A stretch of DNA of 64,000 nucleotides, from assembly GCA_003255065.1 (NCBI GenBank), contig QAOA01003702.1:67926-131925 (forward strand), read 5' to 3'. The notes beneath the pieces are model-generated. The model did no database searches and was not told the DNA's origin. It saw only the letters and a list, made by a program, of their open reading frames with translations. The DNA comes from Cercis canadensis (lineage: Eukaryota; Streptophyta; Magnoliopsida; Fabales; Fabaceae). Below are positions 1 to 10,335 of the stretch, one piece after another. Made by a program: the position numbers and the translations under genes. Position 1 is the first letter of the stretch, and each line of letters begins with the position of its first letter.

Positions 1-184
1 CTAGAGGGTCAATGTATCTGGCCTGGGACCCTATTTTGAGTCGTCCCGGTATCTAACTCTGAAAATTTTCCTGGGTTCCACTGTTTCTGGGGAGGTACTT
101 TTTCCTAGTGGGTCATTGAATCTAGCCCGGGACCCTATTACGGTTCGTCCCTCTATCTGACTCAGATATTTTTCTTTCGTTTCA
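1..184 (+). repeat. Truncated M5 (1-80) and complete M6 (81-184)
   Basis: The window opens inside an M5 unit, in the CTAGAGGGTCA end of its gamma part followed by alpha and beta. An M6 unit of 104 bp then starts at 81 (CTGTTTCTGGGGAGG). The array therefore continues to the left of the window. Confidence 0.9.
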
Positions 185-219
185 CTGTATCTGACCTGGG
201 ACCCTGTTTCGGTTCGTCC
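185..219 (+). repeat. Example alpha protomonomer (35 bp)
   Basis: It starts CTGTATCTGACC, carries GGGACCCTG in the middle and ends TTCGGTTCGTCC. It shares its first 10-11 bases with beta and, allowing one or two changes, with gamma. All three have a TTTC near the middle and a GG-rich end. This is the alpha half of the first complete M1 unit. Confidence 0.88.
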
Positions 220-253
220 CTGTATTTGACTCGGATATTTTTCTTAGGTTCCA
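220..253 (+). repeat. Example beta protomonomer (34 bp)
   Basis: It starts CTGTATTTGACTCGGAT (consensus CTGTATCTGACTCGGAT), then has ATTTTTC and ends CTTAGGTTCCA, the form that precedes M2. Elsewhere beta ends CTTTGGTTTCA, CTTGGGTTTCA or CATGGGTTTCA. The ending predicts which unit follows: CATGGG is usually followed by M3, and CTTAGGTTCCA or CTTATGTTCCA by M2. Confidence 0.87.
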
Positions 254-322
254 CAGTATCTAGACTGGGACCATGTTTCAGGCCGTCCCTGTATCTGACT
301 CGGATATTTTTCATGGGTTTCA

Positions 323-357
323 CTGTACTTTGGAAGGGATTGTTTCTTGGTAGGTCA
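323..357 (+). repeat. Example gamma protomonomer (35 bp), present only in 104-bp units
   Basis: It starts CTGTACTTTGGAAGGG and ends GTAGGTCA here (consensus GGTGGGTCA). It is the extra 35 bp that turns a 69-bp unit into a 104-bp unit. It aligns to alpha from the first base: CTGTATCTGG, then an A/G-rich step, then CTGTTTC. That supports descent from the same roughly 35-bp ancestor. Confidence 0.85.
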
Positions 358-530
358 TTGTATCTGCCTCGTGACCCTGTTTCGGTTCGTCCTTCTATCT
401 GACTCAGATATTTTTCTTGGGTTTCTCTGTAGTTGGGAAGGGACTGTTTCCCGGTGGGTCATTGTATCTGGCCCGTGACCCTGTTTCGGGTCGTTCCTGT
501 ATCTGGCTCAGATATTTTTCTTTGGTTTCA

Positions 531-876
531 CTGTATCTGACCTGGGACCCTGTTTCGGTTCGTCCCTGTATCTGACTCGGATATTTTTCTTAGGTTCCAC
601 AGTATCTAGACTGGGACCATGTTTCAGGCCGTCCCTGTATCTGACTCGGATATTTTTCATGGGTTTCACTGTACTTTAGAAGGGATATTTTCTTGGTGGG
701 TCATTGTATCTGCCCCGTGACCCTGTTTGGGTTCGTCCCTCTATCTGACTCAGATATTTTTCTTGGGTTTCTCTGTAGTTGGGAAGGGATTGTTTCCCGG
801 TGGGTCATTGTATTTGGCCCGTGACCCTGTTTCGGGTCGTCCCTGTATCTGGCTCAGATATTTTTCTTTGGTTTCA
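531..876 (+). repeat. 346-bp A block, copy 2, directly in tandem
   Basis: It has the same four units in the same order, at 531, 600, 669 and 773, exactly 346 bp after copy 1. It differs from copy 1 by scattered substitutions. Confidence 0.92.
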
Positions 877-1222
877 CTGTATCTGACCTGGGACCCTGTT
901 TCTGTTCGTCCTTGTATCTGACTCGGATATTTTTCGTTGGTTTCATTGTATCTAACCTGGTACCCTGTTCCAGTTCGTGCTTATATCTAACTCGGATATT
1001 TTTCTTGGGTTTCACTGCATTTGGGAATGGGATGTTTCGTAGAGGGTCAATATATCTGGCCCAGGACCCTGTTTCGAGTCGTTCCTGTATCTGACTCGAA
1101 AAATTTTCTTAGGTTTCACTGTATCTGGAAAGGTACTGTTTCTTTGTGGGTCATTGATTCTGGCCCGGGACGCTGTTTCGGTTCGTCTCTCTATCTGACT
1201 TAGATATTTTTCTTTGGTTTCA
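877..1222 (+). repeat. 346-bp B block (69-69-M5-M6)
   Basis: It continues the 346-bp phase of the two A blocks, but with other subtypes: 877 (69 bp, ending CGTTGGTTTCA), 946 (69 bp, with GTTCGTGCTTATATC), 1015 (M5, CTGCATTTGGGAATGGG) and 1119 (M6, GGAAAGGTACTG). The shared short-short-long-long layout suggests that A and B blocks come from one ancestral tetramer. Confidence 0.87.
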
Positions 1223-1637
1223 CTGTATCTGACCTGGGACCCAGTGTCGGTTCGTCCTTGTTTCTGACTCGGATATTTTTCTTTGGTTTCACTAAATCTG
1301 ACCTGGGACCCTGTTTCGTTTCGTCCTTGTATCTGACTCGGTTATTTTTCTTTAGTTTCATTGTATCTGACCTGGGACCCTGTTTCAGTTCGTCCCTATA
1401 TCTAACTCGGATATTTTTATTGGGTTTCACTGTATTTGGGAAGGGGTTGTTTCCTAGAGGGTTAATGTATCTTGACTGGGACCCTATTTTGAGTCATCCC
1501 TGTATCTAACTCTGACAATTTTCTTGGGTTCCACTGTTTCTTGGGAGGTACTGTTTCCTAGTGGGTCATTGAATCTAGCCCGGGACCCTGTTCCGGTTCG
1601 TCCCTCTATCTGACTCAGATATTTTTCTTTGGTTTCA
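877..1637 (+). repeat. 761-bp nine-unit block, copy a of three
   Basis: The unit order is 69, 69, M5, M6, 69, 69, 69, M5, M6 (5 x 69 + 4 x 104 = 761). The same order and variants recur at 3008 (offset 2131) and 12907 (offset 12030). Shared marks include GTTCGTGCTTATATC in the second unit and GGAAAGGTACTG in the first M6. Confidence 0.88.
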
Positions 1638-2501
1638 CTGTATCTGACCTGGTACCCTGTTTCGGTTCGTCCTTATATGTAACTCGGATATTTTTCTTGG
1701 GTTTCACTGTATTTGACCTGGGACCCTATTTCGGTTCGTCCCTATATCTAACTCGGATAATTTTCATGGGTTTCACTTTATTTGGGAAGGGGTTTTTTCC
1801 TAGAGGGTGAATGTATCTTGCCCGGGACCCTATTTCGGTTCGTCCCTATATCTAACTCGGATAATTTTCTTAGGTTTCACTGTATTTGGGAAGTGGTTTT
1901 TTCTTAGAGGGTCAATGTATCTAGCACGGGACCCTCTTTCGAGTCGTCCCTGTATCTGACTCGGATAATTTTCTTGGGTTTCACTGTATCTGGGAAGGTC
2001 CTGTTTCCTGGTGGGTCATTGAATATGGCTTGGGACCCTGTTTCGTTTCGTCCCTCTATCTGACTCGGATATTTTTCTTTGGTTTCACTGTATCTGACCT
2101 GGGACCCTGTTTCGTTTCGTCCTTGTATCTGACTCGGATATTTCTCTTTGGTTTCACTGTATCTGACCTGGGACCCTATTTCGGTTCGTCCCTATATCTA
2201 ACTCGGATATTTTTCTTGGGTTTCACTCTATTTGGGAAGGGGTTGTTTCCTAGAGGGTCAATGTATCTGGCCTGGGACCCTATTTCGAGTCGTCCCTGTA
2301 TCTCACTCTTACAATTTTCTTGGGTTCCACTTTTTCTAGGGAGGTACTGTTTCCTAGTGGGTCATTGAATCTAGCCCGGGACCTTGTTTCGGTTCGTCCC
2401 TCTATCTGGCTCAGATATTTTTCTTTCGTTTCACTGTATCTGACCTAGGACCCTTTTTCGGTTCGTCCCTGAATCTGACCCGGATATTTTTCTAGGTTCC
2501 A
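1638..2501 (+). repeat. B-type units, then return to M1
   Basis: It holds two 69-bp units (1638, 1707), two consecutive M5-like units (1776, 1880), M6 (1984), two 69-bp units (2088, 2157), M5 (2226), M6 (2330) and M1 (2434). The M1 is one base short, in the CTAGGTT end of its beta part. Nothing other than satellite is present. Confidence 0.85.
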
Positions 2502-3007
2502 CTATATCTAGACTGGGACCATGTTTCGGGCCGTCCCTGTATCTGACTCGGATATTTTTCATGGGTTTCACTGTACTTGGGAAGGGACTGTTTCCTGGTG
2601 GGTCATTGTATCTGCCCCGTGTTCCTGTTTCGGTTCGTCTTTCTATCTGACTCAGATATTTTTCTTAGGTTTCTCTGTAGTTGGGAAGGGATGGTTTCGC
2701 GGTGGGTCATTGTATCTGTCCTGTGGCCCTATTTCGGGTCGTCCCTGTGTCTGGTTCGGATATTTTTCTTTGGTTCCTGTGACCCTGTTTCGGTTCGACC
2801 CTGTATCTGACTCGGATATTTTTGTTTGGTTCCATTGTATCTGGACTGGGATCATGTTTCGGGTTGTCCCTATATCTGACTCGGATATTTTTCATGGGTT
2901 TCACTGTACTTGGGAAGGGACTATTTCCTGATGGGTCATTGTATCGGGCCCGTGACCCTGTTTCGAGTCGTCCCTGTATCTGGCTTGGATATTTTTCTTT
3001 GGTTTCA
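2502..3007 (+). repeat. A-type units with an internal 13-bp loss
   Basis: M2 (2502), M3 (2571) and M4 (2675) are followed by a unit in which the beta end and alpha start are fused near 2773 (TTTGGTTCCTGTGACCCTG), about 13 bp shorter than normal. A second M2 (about 2837) and an M3/M4 hybrid follow before the next 761-bp block. Confidence 0.8.
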
Positions 3008-3768
3008 CTGTATCTGACCTAGGACCCTGTTTCGGTTCGTCCTTGTATCTGACTTGGATATTTTTCTTTGGTTTCACTGTATCTGACCTGGTACCCTGTT
3101 CCGGTTCGTGCTTATATCTAACTCGGATATTTTTCTTGGGTTTCACTGTATTTAGGAATGGGATGTTTCCTAGAGGGTCAATATATCTGGCCCAGGACCC
3201 TGTTTCGAGTCGTTCCTGTATCTGACTCAGAAAATTTTCTTGGGTTTCACTGTATTTGGAAAGGTACTGTATCTTGGTGGGTCATTCAATCTGGCCCGGG
3301 TCCCTGTTTCGGTTCGTCCCTTTATCTGACTTAGATATTTTTCTTTGGTTTCACTGTTTCTGACCTGGGACCCAGTTTCGGTTCGCCCTTGTATCTGACT
3401 CGGATATTTTTCTTTGGTTTCACTGTATCTGACTTGGGACCCTGTTTCGTTTCGTCCTTGTATCTGACTCGAATATTTTTCTTTGGTTTCATTGTATCTG
3501 ACCTGGGACCCTATTTCGGTTTGTCCCTATATCTAACTCGGATATTTTTGTTGGTTTTCACTGTATTTGGGAAGGGGTTATTTCCTAGAGGGTCAATGTA
3601 TCTTGGCTGGGACCTTATTTCAAGTCGTCCCTGTATCTAACTCTGACAATTTTCTTGGGTTCCACTGTTTCTAGGGAGGTACTATTTCCTAGTGGGTCAT
3701 TGAATCTAGCCCGTGACCCTGTTTCGGTTCGTCCCTCTATCTGACTCAGATATTTTTCTTTGGTTTCA
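3008..3768 (+). repeat. 761-bp nine-unit block, copy b
   Basis: It has the same unit order as 877-1637, at a constant offset of 2131 bp. The match stops sharply at unit boundaries on both sides: the next unit is a B-type 69-mer at 1638 but an M1 at 3769. This points to exchange between whole units. Confidence 0.88.
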
Positions 3769-4829
3769 CTATATCTGAGCTGGGATCCTGTTTCGGTTCG
3801 TCCCTGTATCTGACTCGGATATTTTTCTTAGGTTCCGCTGTATCTAGACTGGCACCATGTTTTGGGCCGTCCCTGTATCTGACTCAGATATTTTTCATGG
3901 GTTTCACTGTACTTGGGAAGGGACTGTTTCCTGGTGGGTCATTGTATCTGGCCCGTGACCCTGTTTCGGTTCGTCCCTCTATCTAACTTAAATATTTTTC
4001 TTGGGTTGCTCTGTGGTTGGGAAGGGACTGTTTCCCGGTGGGTTATTGTATCTGGCCTGTGATCCTGTTTCGGGTCGTCCCTGTATCTGGCTTGGATATT
4101 TTTCTTTGGTTTCACTGTATCTGACCTGGGACCCTGTTTCGGTTCGTCCTTATATGTAACTCAGATATTTTTCTTGGGTTTCACTGTATTTGACCTGCGA
4201 CCCTGTTTCGGTTCGTCCCTGTATCTAACTTGGATAATTTTCTTGGGTTTCACTATACTTGGGAAGGGACTGTTTCCTGGTGGGTCATTGAATCTGGCCC
4301 ATGACCCTGTTTCGGGTCGTCCCTATATCTGGCTCGGATATTTTTCTTTGGTTTCCCTGTATCTGACCTGGTACCCTGTTTCGGTTCGTCCTTATATGTA
4401 ACTCGGATATTTTTCTTGGGTTTCACTGTATTTGACCTGCGACCCTGTTTCGGTTCGTCCCGATATCTAACTCGGAAAATTTTCTTGGGTTTCACTGTAT
4501 TTAGGAAGGGGTTGTTTCTTAGAGGGTGATTGTATCTGGCCTGGGACCCTATTTCGAGTCGTCCCTGTATCTAACTCTGACAATTTTCTTGGGTTCCACT
4601 GTTTTTGGGGAATTACTGTTTCCTAGTGGGTCACTGAGTCTAGCCCGGGACCCTATTTCGGTTCGTCCCTCTATCTGACTCGGAAATTTTTCTTAGGTTC
4701 CACTGTATCTAGACTGGGACCATGTTTCGGGTCGTCCCTGTATCTGACTCGGATATTTTTCATGGGTTTCACTGTACTTGGGAAGGGATTGTTTCCTGGT
4801 GGGTCATTGTATCTGGCCCGTGAACCAGT
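3769..4829 (+). repeat. Mixed A and B units
   Basis: It contains M1, M2 (about 3838), M3, M4, several 69-bp B-type units with ATATGTAACTC, M5/M6 units and an M2 at 4703. I see only satellite here. Confidence 0.8.
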
Positions 4830-6303
4830 TTCGGTTCGTCCCTCTATCTGACTCAGATATTTTTCTTAGGTTTCTCTATTTTTGGTAAGGGACTGTTTCC
4901 CGGTGGGTCATTGTATCTGGCCTGTGACCCTGTTTCGGGTCGTCACTGTATCTGGCTCGGATATTTTTCTTTGGTTTCACTGTATCTGACCTGGGACCCT
5001 GTTTCGGTTCGTCCCTGTATCTGACTCAGATATTTTTCTTAGGTTCCACTGTATCTTGACTGGGACCATTGTCCCTGTATCTGACTCGGATATTTTTCAT
5101 GGGTTTCACTGTACTTGGGAAGGGACTGTTTCCTGGTGGGTCATTGTATCTGGCCCGTGATCCTGTTTCAGGCCGTCCCTGTATCTGGCTCGGATATTTT
5201 TCTTTGGTTTCACTGTATCTGACCTGGTACCCTGTTTCGGTTCGTCCTTATATGTAAGTCGGGTATTTTTCTTGGGTTTCACTATATTTTACCAGGGACC
5301 CTGTTTCGGTTCGTCCTTATATCTAACTCGGATAATTTTCTTGGGTTTCACTGTATTTGGGAAAGGGTTTTTTCCTAGAGGGTCAATGTATCTAGCACGG
5401 GACCCTGTTTCGAGTCGTCCCTGTATCTTACTCGGATAATTTTCTTGGGTTTCACAGTATCTGGGAAGGTACTGTTTCCTGGTGGGTCATTGAATCTGGC
5501 TCGGGACCCTGTTTCGTTTCGTCCCTCTATCTGACTCAGATATTTTTCTTTGGTTTCATTGTATCTGACCTGGGACCCTGTTTCGGTTCGTCACTCAATC
5601 TGACTCGGATATTTTTCTTCGGTTTGACTGTATCTGGCCTGGGACCCTGTTTCGGTTCGTCCCTATATCTAACACAGATATTTTTCTTGGGTTTCACTGT
5701 ATTTGGGAAGGGGTTGTTTCCTAGAGGGTCAATGTATCTAGCCAGGGACCCTGTTACGAGTCGTCCTTGTATCTGACTGGGATAATTTTCCTGGGTTTCA
5801 CTGTATATGGGAAGGTACTGTTTCCTGGTGGGTCATTAAACCTGGCCCGGGACCTTGTTTCGGTTCGTCCCTCTATCTGACTCAGATATTTTACTTGGGT
5901 TTCTCTGTATTTGGGAAGGGACTGTTTCTTGGTGGGTCATTGAATCTGGCCCGGGACGCTGTTTCGGTTCGTCCCTCTATCTGACTTAGATATTTTTCTT
6001 TGGTTTCACTGTAGCTGACCTGGGACCCTATTTCGGTTCTTCCTTGTATCTGACTCGAATATTTTTCTTTGGTTTCACTGTATCTGACTTCGTACCCTGT
6101 TTCGGTTCGTCCTTATATCTAACTCGGATATTTTTCTTGGGTTTCACTCTATTTGACCTGGGTCCCTGTTTTGGTTCGTCCCTATATCTAACTCGGATAA
6201 TTTTCTTGGGTTTCTATGTATTTGGGAAGGGGTTTTTTCCTAGAGGGTCAATGTATCTAGCCCGGGACCCTGTTTCGAGTCGTCCCTGTATCTGACTCGG
6301 ATA
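4830..6303 (+). repeat. 1.4-kb duplicated segment, copy 1
   Basis: It matches 7415-8811 at an offset of 2585 bp, changing to 2577 where the second copy has lost 8 bp near 7826. Both copies share a rare 10-bp loss inside M2 (GACTGGGACCATTGTCCCTG at 5056 and 7641) and the mark GACTGGGATAATTTTCCTGG (5773 and 8352). This copy has one 69-bp unit near 6113 that the second copy lacks. Confidence 0.86.
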
Positions 6304-7414
6304 TTTTTCTTGGGTTTCTCTGTATTTTGGAAGGGTTGTTTCCTAGAGGGTAAATGTATCTGGCCTGGGACCCTATTTCGAGTCGTCCCTGTATCTAACT
6401 CTGAAAATTTTCTTGGGTTCGACTGTTTCTGGGGAGGTACTGTTTCCTAGTGGGTCATTGAATCTAGCCCGGGACCCTGTTTCGGTTCGTCCCTCTATCT
6501 GACTCGGATATTTTTCATGAGTTTCACTGTACTTGGGAAGGGACTGTTTCCTGGTGGGTCATTGAATCTGGCGCGTGACCCTGTGTCGGGTCATCCCTGT
6601 ATTTGGCTCGGATATTTTTCTTTGGTTTCACTGTATCTGACCTGGGACCCTGTTTCGGTTCTTCCTTGTATCTGATTCGGATATTTTTCCTTAGTTTCAC
6701 TTTATCTGACCTGGTACCCTATTTCGGTTCGTGCTTATATCTAACTCGGATATTTTTCTTGGGTTTCTCTGTAGTTGGGAAGGGACTGTTTCCCGGTGGG
6801 TCATTGTATCTGGCCTGTGACCCTGTTTCGGGTCGTCCCTGTATATGGCTCGGATATTTTTCTTTGGTTTCACTATATCTGACCTGGGACCCCGTTTCGG
6901 TTCGTCCCTGTATCTGACTCAGATAATTTTCTTAGGTTCCACTGTATCTAGACTGGGACCATGTTTCGGGTCGTCCCTGTATCTGACTCGGATATTTTTC
7001 ATGGGTTTCACTGTACTTGGGAAGGTACTGTTTCCTGGTGGGTCATTGAATCTGGCTAGGGACCCTGTTTCGTTTCGTCCCTCTATCTGACTCAGATATT
7101 TTTCTTTGGTTTCACTGTATCTGACCTGGGACCCTGTTTCGGTTCGTCCATCAATCTGACTAGGAAATTTTTCTTCGGTTTCACAGTATCTGACCTGGGA
7201 CCCTGTTTCGGTTCGTCCCTATATCTAACTCGGATATTTTTCTTGGGTTTCACTGTATTTGGGAAGGAGTTGTTTCCTAGAGGGTCAATGTATCTGGCCT
7301 GGGACCATATTTCGAGTCGTCCCTGTATCTAACTCTGACAATTTTCTTGGGTTCCACTGTTTTTGGGGAGGTACTGTTTCCTGGTGGGTCATTGAATCTG
7401 GCCCGGGACCCTGT
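6304..7414 (+). repeat. Mixed A and B units between the 1.4-kb copies
   Basis: It holds an M5 with a shortened gamma (TTTTGGAAGGGTTG), M6, M3, three 69-bp units including one with GTTCGTGCTTATATC, M4, M2 (about 6947) and M5/M6 units. The shortened gamma is shared with units near 8937 and 10183, so these three are one lineage. Confidence 0.8.
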
Positions 7415-8811
7415 TTCGTTTCGTCCCTCTATCTGACTCAGATATTTTTCTTAGGTTTCTCTGTTTTTGGTAAGGGACTATTTCCCGGTGGGTCATTGTA
7501 TCTGGCCTGTGACCCTGTTTCGGGTCGTTCCTGTATCTGGCTCGGATATTTTTGTTTGGTTTCACTGTATCTGACCTGGAACCCTGTTTCGGTTCGTCCC
7601 TGTATCTGACTCGGATATTTTTCTTAGGTTCCACTGTATCTTGACTGGGACCATTGTCCCTGTATCTAACTCGGATATTTTTCATGGGTTTCACTGCACT
7701 TGGGAAGGGACTGTTTCCTGGTGGGTCATTGTATCTAGCCCGTGATCCTGTTTCAGGCCGTCCCTGTATCTGGCTCGGATATTTTTCTTTGGTTTCACTG
7801 TATCTGACCTGGTACCCTGTTTCCTTATATGTAAGTCTGGTATTTTTCTTGGGTTTCACTGTATTTGACTTGGGACCCTGTTTCGGTTCGTCCTTATATC
7901 TAACTCGGATAATTTTCTTGGGTTTCACTGTATTTGGGAAAGGGTTTTTTCCTAGAGGGTCAATGTATCTGGCACGGGACCCTGTTTCGAGTCGTCCCTG
8001 TATCTTACTCGGATAATTTTCTTTGGTTTCAAAGTATCTGGGAAGGTACTGTTTCCTGGTGGGTCATTGAATCTGGCTCGGGACCCTGTTTCGTTTCGTC
8101 CCTCTATCTGACTCAGATATTTTTCTTTGGTTTCATTGTATCTGACCTGGGACCCTGTTTCGGTTCGTCCCTCAATCTGACTCGGATATTTTTCTTCGGT
8201 TTGACTTTATCTGGCCTGGGACCCTGTTTCGGTTCGTCCCTATATCTAACACAGATATTTTTCTTGGGTTTCACTGTATTTGGGAAGGGGTTGTTTCCTA
8301 GAGGGTCAATGTATCTAGCCAAGGACCCTGTTACGAGTCTTCCTTGTATCTGACTGGGATAATTTTCCTTGGTTTCACTGTATATGGGAAGGTACCGTTT
8401 CCTGGTGGGTCATTAAATCTGGCCCGGGACCCTGTTTCGGTTTGTCCCTCTATCTGACTCAGATATTTTACTTGGGTTTCTCTGTATTTGGGAAGGGACT
8501 GTTTCTTGGTAGGTCATTGAATCTGGCCCGGGACGCTGCTTCGGTTCGTCCCACTATCTGACTTAGATATTTTTCTTTGGTTTCACTGTAGCTGACCTGG
8601 GACCCTGTTTCGATTCTTCCTTGTATCTGACTCGGATATTTTTCTTTGGTTTTACTGTATCTGACCTCGTACCCTGTTTCGGTTCGTCCTTATATCTAAC
8701 TCGGATAATTTTCTTGGGTTTCACTGTATTTGGGAAGGGGTTTTTTCCTAGGGGGTCAATGTATCTAGCCCGGGACCCTGTTTCGAGTCGTCCCTGCATC
8801 TGACTCGGATA
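7415..8811 (+). repeat. 1.4-kb duplicated segment, copy 2
   Basis: See copy 1 at 4830-6303. It carries its own 8-bp loss near 7826 (CCTGTTTCCTTATATG, lacking the GGTTCGTC step) and lacks one 69-bp unit present in copy 1. The rest is colinear. Confidence 0.85.
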
Positions 8812-9090
8812 ATTTTCTTGGGTTTCACTGTATCTGGGAAAGTATTGTTTCCTGGTGGGTCATTGAATCTGGCCCGGGACCCTGTTTCGGTTCGTCCCTA
8901 TATCTAACTCGAATATTTTTCTTGGGTTTCACTGTATTTTGGAAGGGTTGTTTCCTAGAGGATCAATGTATCTGGCCTGGGACCCTATTTCGAGTCGTCC
9001 CTGTATCTACCTCTGAAAATTTTCTTGGGTTCGACTGTTTCTAGGGAGGTACTGTTTCCTAGTGGGTAATTGAATCTAGCCCGGGACCCT
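8171..9090 (+). repeat. Block overlapping the 1.4-kb copy, repeated at 9347
   Basis: It matches 9347-10335 at an offset of 1176 bp (6 x 104 + 8 x 69), which rises to 1245 where the later copy has one extra 69-bp unit. Shared marks are CCCTCAATCTGACTC, CTTCGGTTTGAC and GGGATAATTTTCCTGG or TTGG. Confidence 0.86.
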
Positions 9091-9346
9091 GTTTCGGTTC
9101 GTCCCTGTATCTGGCTCGGATATTTTTATTTGGTTTCACTGTATCTGACCTGGGACCCTGTTTCGGTTCGTCCCTTTATCTGACTCGGATATTTTTCTTA
9201 GGTTCCACTGTATCTGGACTGGGACCATGTTTCGGGCCATCCCTGTATCTGACTCGGATATTTTTCATGGGTTTCACTGTACTTTGGAAGGGACTGTTTC
9301 CTGGTGGGTCATTCTATCTGGCCCGTGACCCTGTTTCGGTTCGTCC
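9091..9346 (+). repeat. A-block units between the two copies
   Basis: M1, M2 (about 9209) and M3 are in normal order. The M3 has the CTGTACTTTGGAAGG variant with CATTCTATCTGG, which is also seen near 10521 and 14739. Confidence 0.8.
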
Positions 9347-10335
9347 CTCAATCTGACTCAGATATTTTTCTTCGGTTTGACTGTATCTGGCCTGGGACCC
9401 TGTTTCGGTTCGTCCCTATATCTAACACAGATATTTTTCTTGGGTTTCACTGTATTTGGGAAGGGGTTGTTTCCTAGAGGGTCAATGTATCTAGCCAGGG
9501 ACCCTATTACGAGTCGTCCTTGTATCTGACTGGGATAATTTTCCTGGGTTTCACTGTATACGGGAAGGTACTGTTTCCTGGTGGGTCATTAAATCTGGCC
9601 CGGGACCCTATTTCAGTTCGTCCCTCTATCTGACTCAGATATTTTACTTGGGTTTCTCTGTATTTGGGAAGGGACTGTTTCTTGGTAGGTCATTGAATCT
9701 GGCCCGGGACGCTGTTTCGGTTCGTCCCTCTATCTGACTTAGATATTTTTCTTTGGTTTCACTGTAGCTGACCTGGGACCCTGTTTTGATTCTTCTTTGT
9801 ATCTGACTCGGATATTTTTCTTTGGTTTCACTGTATCTGACCTCGTACCCTGTTTCGGTTCGTCCTTATATCTAACTCGGATATTTTTCTTGGGTTTCAC
9901 TGTATTTGACCTGGGACCCTGTTTCGGTTCGTCCCTATATCTAACTCGGATAATTTTCTTGGGTTTCACTGTATTTGGGAAGGGGTTTTTTCCTAGAGGG
10001 TCAATGTATCTAGCCCGGGACCCTGTTTCGAGTCGTCCCTGCATCTGACTCGGATAATTTTCTTGGGTTTCACTGTATCTGGGAAGGTATTGTTTCCTGG
10101 TGGGTCATTGAATCTGGCCCGGGACCCTGTTTCGGTTCGTCCCTATATCTAACTCGGATATTTTTCTTGGGTTTCACTGTATTTTGGAAGGGTTGTTTCC
10201 TAGAGGGTCAATGTATCTGGCCTGGGACCCTATTTCGAGTCGTCCCTGTATCTAACTCTGAAAATTTTCTTGGGTTCGACTGTTTCTGGGGAGGTACTGT
10301 TTCCAAGTGGGTCATTGAATCTAGCCCGGGACCCT
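9347..10335 (+). repeat. Third copy of the CTTCGG / GGGATAATTTTCC block
   Basis: It is colinear with 8171-9090 and with 5594-6303. Compared with 8171-9090 it has one extra 69-bp unit at about 9866, and compared with 5594-6303 it has one extra 104-bp unit. The gains and losses are whole monomers. Confidence 0.85.

Larger units (their letters stand above)
185..530 (+). repeat. 346-bp higher-order repeat M1-M2-M3-M4 (A block), copy 1
   Basis: Units start at 185 (M1, 69), 254 (M2, 69), 323 (M3, 104) and 427 (M4, 104), which sums to 346. M2 is recognised by TAGACTGGGACCATG, M3 by CTGTACTTTGGAAGG and TTGTATCTGCC, and M4 by CTGTAGTTGGGAAGG with GGCCCGTGACC. The same order recurs across the window: M2 starts spaced 345 or 346 bp apart occur at 4703/5049, 10452/10798, 12389/12734, 14323/14669 and 48036/48382. 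Confidence 0.92.

Noticed and set aside
1430-1464. G-quadruplex in gamma (GGGAAGGGG ... GAGGG)
   Set aside because: Only three G-runs lie close together, and the fourth is distant or broken by long loops, so a stable structure is not supported.
7389-7928. Minus-strand open frames rich in Lys and Arg (repeats like VKPKKNIRVRYKDEPKQGPR), the longest 179 codons
   Set aside because: They are the complement of the same satellite frame. They start and stop wherever unit lengths allow and have no start context, signal or domain.
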